Shown: in pieces, positions 1 through 6,519 of the stretch | Position numbering within the stretch: position 1 is the stretch's first letter | Layout of the letters: the number at the start of each line of letters is the position of its first letter | Assembly: GCA_900551715.1 (NCBI GenBank) | Contig: URXG01000060.1 | Coordinates: 1-16,562 of the forward strand | Direction of reading: 5' to 3' | Origin: an uncultured Blautia sp. | Lineage (GTDB): Bacteria; Bacillota; Clostridia; Lachnospirales; Lachnospiraceae | DNA length: 16,562 bases | Translations under genes and position numbers: made by a program | The notes under the pieces: generated by a model | Seen by the model: the letters and a program-made list of their open reading frames with translations, nothing else | Database searches by the model: none | Told to the model about the DNA's origin: nothing

Positions 1-1046
1 CCGGAATAGTCAACTCGTTTACCAAGAAGGTTCTGACGGAAACGTCCGGATTTACCTTTCAGCATATCAGAAAGGGATTTCAAGGCTCTGTTTCCAGGAC
101 CTGTTACGGGACGTCCACGACGACCATTATCGATAAGTGCATCTACTGCTTCCTGAAGCATACGTTTCTCATTACGAACAATGATATCCGGTGCTCCAAG
201 CTCAAGGAGACGTTTCAGACGGTTGTTACGGTTGATGATACGTCTGTACAGATCATTCAGGTCAGATGTGGCAAAACGTCCACCATCCAGCTGTACCATA
301 GGACGCAGATCCGGTGGGATTACCGGGATTGCTGTCATGATCATCCATTCCGGACGGTTGCCGGACTCTCTGAAAGATTCTACAACTTCCAGACGTTTGA
401 TGATTCTGGCACGTTTTTGGCCTGTTGCGTCAACCAGTTCTGCTTTCAGCTCTGCTGCATCTTTTTCCAGATCGATCGCTTTCAGAAGTTCCATGATGGA
501 TTCTGCACCCATACCTACCCGGAAATTATATCCGTATGCTTCACGTGCATCCTGGTATTCTTTTTCTGTAAGAACCTGTTTGTACTGAAGTCCGGATTCA
601 GCCGGATCCAGTACAATATAGTTTGCAAAGTATAAAACCTTCTCAAGTGTTCTTGGAGACAGGTCAAGGATCAATCCCATACGGGATGGGATGCCCTTGA
701 AATACCAGATATGGGATACCGGAGCAGCAAGCTCAATATGACCCATACGTTCTCTTCGAACAGATGACTTGGTTACTTCTACGCCACATCGGTCGCAGAC
801 AACGCCTTTGTAACGGATTTTTTTGTATTTACCACAATGGCACTCCCAGTCCTTGCTTGGCCCGAAAATTCTTTCACAGAAAAGTCCGTCCTTCTCCGGT
901 TTCAGAGTACGGTAGTTGATGGTTTCCGGTTTCGTTACCTCACCTCTGGACCACTCTCTGATCTTCTCAGGGGACGCCAGTCCGATCTTGATGGCATCGA
1001 AAGTCATTGGCTGATATGTTTCATTTGTTGTGGTTGGCTCTGCCAT
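1..1046 (-). CDS. rpoC: RNA polymerase beta' subunit, N-terminal part (cut by window edge)
   Basis: This is the first 348 codons of the beta' subunit of RNA polymerase, which forms one jaw of the enzyme and carries the catalytic magnesium site further downstream, outside the window. The protein starts MAEPTTTNETYQPMTFDAIK. The N-terminal zinc-binding domain is visible as Cys69, Cys71, Cys84 and Cys87 (motif CHCG...CDRCG). The visible end, LLGKRVDYSG, is the conserved switch-2 region entry, so the reading frame is intact up to the edge. The ATG at 1046 is preceded by an AAAGGGGAAAG ribosome site and lies 17 bases after the rpoB stop, so both genes are surely one transcript. The assignment is certain; the C-terminal two thirds are not seen. 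Confidence 0.98.
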   Translation of the reverse strand, partial: MAEPTTTNETYQPMTFDAIKIGLASPEKIREWSRGEVTKPETINYRTLKPEKDGLFCERIFGPSKDWECHCGKYKKIRYKGVVCDRCGVEVTKSSVRRERMGHIELAAPVSHIWYFKGIPSRMGLILDLSPRTLEKVLYFANYIVLDPAESGLQYKQVLTEKEYQDAREAYGYNFRVGMGAESIMELLKAIDLEKDAAELKAELVDATGQKRARIIKRLEVVESFRESGNRPEWMIMTAIPVIPPDLRPMVQLDGGRFATSDLNDLYRRIINRNNRLKRLLELGAPDIIVRNEKRMLQEAVDALIDNGRRGRPVTGPGNRALKSLSDMLKGKSGRFRQNLLGKRVDYS

Positions 1047-1063
1047 GTATTCTTTCCCCTTTC

Positions 1064-4000
1064 TTACTCGTTGTCGTCATCATCGTAGGATTCGTCAAAG
1101 TCGATAAAATCGTCTTCTTCTTCCTCTTCTTCTTCGACATCTACAAGTTCTTCTCCTTCAAATTCCTGCTTTGTATAGCCATGTTTTCCGAAGGACTCTT
1201 CTTCTCTGTGATGTCTGCTGTCACCTTCGATTACGGAACGAAGATCTGTGTCACCGTAATCTACTGTTTCCAGAAGTTTGACTTCTGTATTGTCATCTCT
1301 GAGGACTTTGACATCCAGACCCAGAGACTGAAGTTCTTTAAGAAGAACTTTGAAGGATTCAGGGATACCTGGCTCAGGGATATTGTCACCTTTGATAATT
1401 GCTTCGTAAGTCTTCACACGACCTACAACATCATCGGACTTCACTGTCAGGATCTCCTGCAGTGTGTAGGAAGCACCATATGCCTCCAGAGCCCAAACCT
1501 CCATCTCTCCGAAACGCTGTCCACCGAACTGAGCTTTACCACCCAGAGGCTGCTGTGTTACCAGTGAGTATGGACCAGTAGAACGTGCATGGATCTTGTC
1601 GTCAACCAGATGATGCAGTTTCAGATAGTGCATGTGTCCGATTGTAACACGTCCATCGAAATATTCACCGGTACGTCCATCACGAAGCTGAACTTTACCG
1701 TCTCTGGAAATCGGAACACCTTTCCACAGTTCTCTGTGGTCTTTGTGCTCATCCAGATATTCCATAACATCAGGAGCAAGTATATCCTGATATTTTGCAC
1801 GAAATTCTTCAAAATCTTCGATATTTACATAGTCATTTGCCAGTTCCAGAGTATCCTGGATATCAACCTCGCTGGCACCGTCAAATACTGGTGTGGAAAC
1901 ATTGAATCCAAGTGCTTTGGCAGCAAGACTTAAGTGGATCTCAAGGACCTGACCAATGTTCATACGGGAAGGTACACCCAGTGGGTTCAGTACGATATCC
2001 AGCGGACGTCCATTAGGCAGGAATGGCATATCCTCAACAGGAAGTACACGGGAAACAACACCCTTGTTACCATGACGACCAGCCATCTTGTCACCAACAG
2101 AAATCTTACGTTTCTGTGCAATATAAATACGTACTGCCTGATTTACTCCAGGAGACAGCTCATCACCGTTCTCTCTTGTAAATACTTTGGCATCTACGAT
2201 AATTCCGTATTCTCCATGAGGAACTTTAAGGGAAGTATCACGAACTTCTCTTGCTTTCTCTCCGAAGATCGCACGAAGAAGACGCTCTTCTGCTGTCAGC
2301 TCTGTCTCTCCCTTAGGAGTAACTTTACCAACAAGGATATCACCGGCACGAACCTCTGCACCGATACGGATAATACCACGTTCATCCAGATCTTTCAGTG
2401 CATCATCACCTACACCAGGTACATCTCTTGTAATCTCTTCCGGTCCAAGTTTGGTGTCACGGGCTTCTGCTTCGTATTCTTCAATATGAACAGATGTATA
2501 AACATCGTTCATTACAAGTCTTTCACTTAAAAGTACAGCATCCTCGTAGTTATAACCTTCCCAGGTCATGAAACCGATCAGCGGGTTTTTGCCAAGAGCC
2601 AGCTCACCGTTGGCTGTGGAAGGACCATCTGCGATAACCTGACCAGCTTCTACATGCTCGCCCTGGAACACGATAGGTTTCTGGTTGTAACAGTTACTCT
2701 GGTTACTACGAAGGAACTTAGTCAGATGATACTCATCTTTTGTTCCGTCATCATTTCTGATAGTAATGTCTGTAGATGTGGAACGCTCAATAGTACCGGA
2801 TTTCTTTGCAAGTACACAAACACCAGAGTCAACGGCTGTCTTGGTTTCCATACCGGTTCCTACTACAGGAGCTTCTGTGGTAAGAAGCGGAACTGCCTGA
2901 CGCTGCATGTTGGATCCCATCAGAGCTCGGTTAGCATCGTCGTTCTGCAGGAACGGAATCAGTGCTGTAGCTACAGAGAATACCATCTTAGGAGATACGT
3001 CCATGTAATCAAACATACGTTTCTCATATTCCTGAGTCTCTTCGCGGAAACGACCGGATACATTCTTATGAAGGAAATGTCCCTCTTCGTCCAGAGGCTC
3101 ATTGGCCTGTGCTACATGGTAATTATCTTCTTCATCAGCTGTCATATAAACAACTTCATCAGTAACGATCGGGTTAGACGGATCTGTCTTATCGATTCTG
3201 CGGTAAGGAGCCTCGATAAATCCGTATTCATTGATTCTTGCATAAGATGCAAGGGAGTTGATCAGACCGATGTTCGGACCTTCAGGGGTCTCAATCGGGC
3301 ACATACGTCCATAGTGAGAATAGTGAACATCTCGTACCTCGAATCCGGCTCTGTCTCGTGACAGACCACCAGGTCCCAGTGCGGAGAGACGTCTCTTATG
3401 TGTCAGCTCACCAAGAGGGTTGTTCTGATCCATGAACTGAGACAGCTGGGAAGATCCGAAGAATTCCTTAACTGCCGCTGTTACAGGTTTGATATTGATC
3501 AGGGACTGCGGAGAAATAGACTCTGCATCCTGTGTTGTCATACGCTCGCGTACAACTCTTTCCAGTCTGGACAGACCGATACGATACTGGTTCTGAAGCA
3601 GTTCTCCAACAGAACGAATACGACGGTTACCCAGATGGTCGATATCATCGTCAAACCCGATTCCATATTCCAGATGCATATTGTAGTTGATAGAAGCAAG
3701 AATATCTTCTTTTGTGATATGCTTCGGAATCAGATCATGAATATCTCTCTTAATGGCAACCTTGATATCTTCAAGGTCGTCATTCTCTTCCAGAATCTTT
3801 TCGAGAACAGGGTAATATACTAATTCTGTAACACCCAGTTCTTTAGGATCGCAGTCAAGATCTACATAAGATGTAAGATCTACCATCATGTTGGAAAGAA
3901 CTTTAATCTTACGTTCTTCGCCCTGAATCCATACATATGGTACAGCCGCATTCTGGATCTGATCAGCCAGTTCAATACTGATGTTAGTACCTTCTTCTGC

Positions 4001-4921
4001 AAGGATCTCTCCTGTAGAAGGATCAACAACTGCCTCAGCCAGTTTGTGACCTGCGATACGTTTGTTAAAATGAAGTTTTTTATTAAATTTATAACGTCCG
4101 ACTTTGGCAAGGTCATATCTTCTTGGATCAAAGAACATTGCCATGATCAGGCTCTCAGCGCTCTCTACTGCAAGCGGTTCACCCGGACGGATTTTTTTAT
4201 ATAATTCAAGCAGACCTTCCTGATAGTTGGTGGAAGTATCTTTTGTAAAGCTTGCAAGGATCTTTGGTTCCTCGCCGAATAATTCAACGATTTCTGCATT
4301 GGTGCCGATACCAAGGGCACGAATCAGCACAGTGATCGGAACCTTCCTGGTTCTGTCCACGCGCACATAAAATACATCGTTGGAATCTGTTTCATATTCC
4401 AGCCATGCACCTCTGTTGGGAATAACGGTACTGGAAAATAACCTCTTACCAACTTTATCATGTGCGATTGCATAATAAATACCAGGGGAACGTACCAACT
4501 GGCTAACGATAACACGCTCGGCTCCATTGATTACGAAAGTACCTGTCTCTGTCATTAACGGCAGATCTCCCATGAAGATCTCATGCTCGTTGATTTCTTC
4601 TGTTTCTTTGTTGATCAGTCGCACTCGAACCTTTAAAGGTGCGGCGTAAGTTACGTCACGTTCTTTACATTGCTCGATGGTATACTTAGCATCTTTCGCA
4701 TCGTAAGTAAAGTCGATGAATTCCAGACTGAGCTTTCCGCCGTAGTCTGCGATTGGAGAAATATCATCAAATACTTCTTTAAGACCCGATTCAAGAAACC
4801 ATTTATAGGAATCTTTCTGGACTTCAATCAGATTCGGCATTTCCAGGACTTCTTTTTGTCTCTGGTAGCTCATACGCATGCTTTTTCCAGTTTTTACAGA
4901 ACGAATTCTGTTTTTTTCCAT
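1064..4921 (-). CDS. rpoB: RNA polymerase beta subunit
   Basis: Complete beta subunit of RNA polymerase, 1285 residues, acting with beta' and alpha in the cytoplasm. The rifampicin pocket is seen at about residues 488-520, with the segments SSQLSQFMDQNNPL and THKRRLSALGPGGL. Positions equivalent to E. coli Asp516, His526 and Ser531 are Asp498, His508 and Ser513, all of the sensitive type. The C-terminus matches the conserved clamp contact (QPLGGKAQFGGQRFGEMEVWALEAYGA, here split: QPLGGKAQFGGQ then RFGEMEVWALEAYG). The protein is longer than B. subtilis RpoB (1193 residues). Its last 26 residues (1260-1285) form a very acidic tail: seven consecutive Glu, then DD, and DDDD near the end, 18 of 26 being Asp or Glu. 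The start ATG follows AGGGGTGA with a 7-base gap. rpoC follows after 17 bases. Confidence 0.99.
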   Translation of the reverse strand: MEKNRIRSVKTGKSMRMSYQRQKEVLEMPNLIEVQKDSYKWFLESGLKEVFDDISPIADYGGKLSLEFIDFTYDAKDAKYTIEQCKERDVTYAAPLKVRVRLINKETEEINEHEIFMGDLPLMTETGTFVINGAERVIVSQLVRSPGIYYAIAHDKVGKRLFSSTVIPNRGAWLEYETDSNDVFYVRVDRTRKVPITVLIRALGIGTNAEIVELFGEEPKILASFTKDTSTNYQEGLLELYKKIRPGEPLAVESAESLIMAMFFDPRRYDLAKVGRYKFNKKLHFNKRIAGHKLAEAVVDPSTGEILAEEGTNISIELADQIQNAAVPYVWIQGEERKIKVLSNMMVDLTSYVDLDCDPKELGVTELVYYPVLEKILEENDDLEDIKVAIKRDIHDLIPKHITKEDILASINYNMHLEYGIGFDDDIDHLGNRRIRSVGELLQNQYRIGLSRLERVVRERMTTQDAESISPQSLINIKPVTAAVKEFFGSSQLSQFMDQNNPLGELTHKRRLSALGPGGLSRDRAGFEVRDVHYSHYGRMCPIETPEGPNIGLINSLASYARINEYGFIEAPYRRIDKTDPSNPIVTDEVVYMTADEEDNYHVAQANEPLDEEGHFLHKNVSGRFREETQEYEKRMFDYMDVSPKMVFSVATALIPFLQNDDANRALMGSNMQRQAVPLLTTEAPVVGTGMETKTAVDSGVCVLAKKSGTIERSTSTDITIRNDDGTKDEYHLTKFLRSNQSNCYNQKPIVFQGEHVEAGQVIADGPSTANGELALGKNPLIGFMTWEGYNYEDAVLLSERLVMNDVYTSVHIEEYEAEARDTKLGPEEITRDVPGVGDDALKDLDERGIIRIGAEVRAGDILVGKVTPKGETELTAEERLLRAIFGEKAREVRDTSLKVPHGEYGIIVDAKVFTRENGDELSPGVNQAVRIYIAQKRKISVGDKMAGRHGNKGVVSRVLPVEDMPFLPNGRPLDIVLNPLGVPSRMNIGQVLEIHLSLAAKALGFNVSTPVFDGASEVDIQDTLELANDYVNIEDFEEFRAKYQDILAPDVMEYLDEHKDHRELWKGVPISRDGKVQLRDGRTGEYFDGRVTIGHMHYLKLHHLVDDKIHARSTGPYSLVTQQPLGGKAQFGGQRFGEMEVWALEAYGASYTLQEILTVKSDDVVGRVKTYEAIIKGDNIPEPGIPESFKVLLKELQSLGLDVKVLRDDNTEVKLLETVDYGDTDLRSVIEGDSRHHREEESFGKHGYTKQEFEGEELVDVEEEEEEEDDFIDFDESYDDDDNE

Positions 4922-4931
4922 TGACGTTTCA

Positions 4932-4990
4932 CCCCTGTTTTTTTTATTTATTTTACAACATGACCCTGTTTACGGTTTGAGATAAACAGG
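4932..4990 (-). promoter_or_regulatory. rpoB 5' leader with alternative hairpins reaching the ribosome site
   Basis: Reading the minus strand, the leader contains CCTGTTTA (4990-4983), then TAAACAGG (4972-4965), which together form a perfect 8-bp stem with a 10-base loop. A second copy of AAACAGGG (4940-4933) overlaps the rpoB ribosome site AGGGGTGA. The same upstream arm can therefore pair with either copy (8 bp or 7 bp), and the second pairing would hide the ribosome site. No U-run follows the first hairpin, so it is not a terminator. A role in controlling rpoB translation is inference; only the repeats and complementarity are seen. Confidence 0.4.
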
Positions 4991-5018
4991 CATATCTTGC
5001 CATAATATAGCATTCTTC

Positions 5019-5047
5019 ACTATAGCATACGAATGTCAAGGTGTCAA
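5019..5047 (-). promoter_or_regulatory. sigma-A promoter of rpoBC
   Basis: On the minus strand the -35 box TTGACA (5047-5042) and the -10 box TATAGT (5024-5019) are separated by exactly 17 bases. Transcription would begin near 5012, giving rpoB a leader of about 90 bases. It lies downstream of the rplL terminator, so rpoBC can be expressed independently of rplJL. A second TTGACA lies 8 bases further in but has no -10 at a usable distance. Confidence 0.8.
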
Positions 5048-5170
5048 CCGCTTTTTGAATTTATTTTTGATTTTATTCAAAAAAATAACGCATCATAAAC
5101 TATTGCAAAATACTGTATCAGGCATACTGATTATTTACTTCTATATTACTTATACTTATCCGGTGTCCAC

Positions 5171-5202
5171 AAAAAAACAGGAACACCACTTGGGCGTTCC
5201 TG
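5171..5202 (-). terminator. Intrinsic terminator after rplL
   Basis: On the minus strand, CAGGAAC (5202-5196), an 11-base loop and GTTCCTG (5184-5178) form a 7-bp stem followed directly by seven T (5177-5171). It begins 25 bases beyond the rplL stop. It should end most rplJL transcripts, like the partial attenuator known between rplL and rpoB in other bacteria; read-through would let ribosomal protein and polymerase synthesis stay linked. Confidence 0.88.
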
Positions 5203-5226
5203 CGTAGTTCATCCTGGTCAGAGGAA

Positions 5227-5601
5227 TTATTTAAGAGTGATCTTAGCGCCTTCTGCTTCCAGTTTTGTTTTGATGTCTTCAGCTTCTGCTTTGGATGCGC
5301 CTTCTTTAACAACCTTCGGAGCACCGTCAACAACAGCTTTAGCTTCTTTCAGGCCAAGTCCTGTTACTTCACGAACAACTTTGATAACTTTAACTTTGTT
5401 CGGTCCAACTTCTGTAAGTTCTACATCGAACTCGTCTTTTTCTTCTGCTGCTTCAGCGCCTGCTCCAGCTGCTGCAACTACAACACCTGCTGCTGCGGAT
5501 ACACCGAATTCTTCTTCACAAGCTTTTACAAGTTCATTTAATTCTAATACAGATAATTCTTTGATTGCTGCAATAAATTCTTCTGTTGTTAATTTTGCCA
5601 T
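5227..5601 (-). CDS. rplL: 50S ribosomal protein L7/L12
   Basis: Complete L7/L12 stalk protein, 124 residues, present as multiple dimers on L10 and recruiting translation GTPases to the ribosome. The N-terminal dimerisation helices are residues 1-35 (MAKLTTEEFIAAIKELSVLE...). An Ala/Gly/Val-rich hinge follows, roughly 36-52. The C-terminal factor-binding domain has the family signature EVGPNKVKVIKVVREVTGLG and then LKEAKAVVDGAPKVVKEG. Length and sequence are normal for the family. The ATG at 5601 follows a GGAGGA ribosome site. It lies 103 bases after rplJ and shares its promoter and L10 leader; an intrinsic terminator follows. Confidence 0.98.
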   Translation of the reverse strand: MAKLTTEEFIAAIKELSVLELNELVKACEEEFGVSAAAGVVVAAAGAGAEAAEEKDEFDVELTEVGPNKVKVIKVVREVTGLGLKEAKAVVDGAPKVVKEGASKAEAEDIKTKLEAEGAKITLK

Positions 5602-5633
5602 TTTAATTTTCCTCCATTATATATAATATTTTT

Positions 5634-5707
5634 AGCCGCAGTCGTTACGAGAACTGCGAACTCTGCTACGCTGCGTTTGCGTATCTTAATTTGGTTATGC
5701 CAAATTA
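5634..5707 (-). repeat. Double-hairpin intergenic module between rplJ and rplL
   Basis: Nearly the whole rplJ-rplL gap is palindromic. One perfect 8-bp stem (TAATTTGG at 5687-5694 with CCAAATTA at 5700-5707, loop TTATG) includes the rplJ stop codon. A second hairpin uses CGCAG (5637-5641) with CTGCG (5654-5658), extended by TCG/CGA inside. Between them is a GC-rich stretch unlike the AT-rich intergenic DNA around it. No U-run follows, so neither is a terminator. It could be an RNA processing or stability structure, or a copy of a small interspersed repeat; the second reading needs a genome-wide search. Confidence 0.5.
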
Positions 5708-6211
5708 TTCAGCTGCTGCTTCTGTATTACCGTTTGCTTCTGCGATCTGATTAAGCACACGAGCAAAGTTGGTAATAGGAGACTGGATACTTCCAAGAAG
5801 TTTTCCAAGAAGTTCTTCTCTGGACGGAACCTGGGACAGAGCCTGGATTCCAGCCTGATCATTGTAGTTACCTTCAACTACACCTGCGATCAGTTCAAGA
5901 GCTGGGAACTGTTTTGCATATTTTGCAAGAATTCTTGCTGGTGCTGTAGCATCTGTTGCGGAAACTGCAAGAGCGTTAGTTCCTTCCAGATGCTGGCTAA
6001 GTTCTTCATAATCAGTACCTGCGAATGCACGTTTCATCATTGTGTTCTTATATACTTTGTACTGAACACCAGCTTCTCTTAATTCCTTACGCAGAATTGT
6101 ATCCTGTTCAACTGTAAGACCACTGTAGTTAACAAGTACTACTGCCTGTGCGTCTTTAATGCTGTTTGAGATTTCTTCTACGATTGGTTGTTTCAGTTCT
6201 ACTTTTGCCAT
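5705..6211 (-). CDS. rplJ: 50S ribosomal protein L10
   Basis: Complete L10, 168 residues, the base of the ribosomal stalk: its N-terminal domain binds 23S rRNA and its C-terminal helix binds L7/L12 dimers. The N-terminal half shows the family pattern, with VVLVNYSGLTVEQ at about 24-36, LRKELREAGVQYKVYKNTM after it, and EGTNALAVS near residue 76. The C-terminal helical part (SPITNFARVLNQIAE...) is the stalk-binding segment, followed by a short Glu/Ala tail. The ATG at 6211 has a perfect AAGGAGGTG ribosome site. It is the first gene of its transcript, and L10 with L12 should repress it through the leader upstream. Confidence 0.98.
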   Translation of the reverse strand: MAKVELKQPIVEEISNSIKDAQAVVLVNYSGLTVEQDTILRKELREAGVQYKVYKNTMMKRAFAGTDYEELSQHLEGTNALAVSATDATAPARILAKYAKQFPALELIAGVVEGNYNDQAGIQALSQVPSREELLGKLLGSIQSPITNFARVLNQIAEANGNTEAAAE

Positions 6212-6250
6212 AAATGGTACACCTCCTTATAGATTTATACCGCCGCAACG

Positions 6251-6279
6251 AAAAAAAGCCTTACTGCATGACAGTAAGG
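6251..6279 (-). terminator. Attenuating terminator of the rplJ leader
   Basis: On the minus strand CCTTACTG (6279-6272), loop TCATG, CAGTAAGG (6266-6259) form a perfect 8-bp stem followed by C and seven T (6257-6251). It lies about 40 bases before the rplJ start, inside the leader, so it must act as a conditional terminator. Confidence 0.9.
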
Positions 6280-6367
6280 TCTTCTGTAATCTTTCTAAGA
6301 ATACTAAGTCCTCGGTAGGCGTTTTGACCCTTATGCCTTACGGCACCTACTGTCTTCGGCAGCGTTC
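6251..6367 (-). ncRNA. L10 leader: ribosomal-protein-controlled attenuator of rplJL
   Basis: The roughly 117 bases between the rplJ promoter and its ribosome site match the L10 leader family of Firmicutes. On the minus strand GTAGGTG (6350-6344) pairs with CGCCTAC (6321-6315), enclosing a small GCC/GGC hairpin and the purine-rich AAGGGTC. This is the expected L10 binding stem-loop. The same CAGTAGG segment (6352-6346) is also complementary, with one bulge, to the 5' arm of the terminator downstream (CCTTACTG, 6279-6272), giving an antiterminator. The expected logic, known for B. subtilis rplJL, is that L10-L12 binding holds the first stem and lets the terminator form. The family call rests on position and visible pairing. 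Confidence 0.88.
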
Positions 6368-6373
6368 TGATAT

Positions 6374-6402
6374 AAATTACCATACTATTTTCTGTTTGTC
6401 AA
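6374..6402 (-). promoter_or_regulatory. sigma-A promoter of rplJL
   Basis: Minus strand: TTGACA (6402-6397), a 17-base spacer, and TAATTT (6379-6374) preceded by TGG, an extended -10 that may compensate for the weak hexamer. The start would be near 6367, exactly before the L10 leader. This promoter shows that rplJ is transcribed without rplK/rplA. Confidence 0.7.
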
Positions 6403-6421
6403 TACCTGTTTTCATAAATTT

Positions 6422-6449
6422 TTGGTTTAAAAGAGATTTATATTATGAT
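6422..6449 (+). promoter_or_regulatory. Possible promoter of the glycosyltransferase gene
   Basis: TTGGTT (6422-6427), a 16-base spacer and TATGAT (6444-6449) form a plausible sigma-A promoter about 70 bases before the start codon at 6520. The match is moderate, and the AT-rich context offers other hexamers. It is divergent from the rplJ promoter, whose -35 lies only about 20 bases away. Confidence 0.4.
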
Positions 6450-6519
6450 ACTATTAGGAAAGGAATGCACAGCACCAAATCTCTTACAGATATCATGATA
6501 CCAACAAAGGAGAACAGCT

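Noticed and set aside
489..560. Frame features in rpoC suggesting a small separate gene
   Set aside because: The minus-strand rpoC frame is continuous and conserved here; plus-strand frames are shadows.
1007..1567. A 186-codon plus-strand frame across the rpoB-rpoC junction
   Set aside because: It is antisense to rpoB/rpoC; its Phe/Val-rich translation mirrors the acidic rpoB tail codons.
5001..5039. A second rpoB promoter using the TTGACA at 5039-5034 with TATATT downstream
   Set aside because: The spacing is 24 bases, too long for sigma-A; the 17-base pair upstream explains the site better.
5687..5707. Terminator at the rplJ stop codon
   Set aside because: The 8-bp stem is perfect but AT-rich, and no T-run follows on the minus strand.
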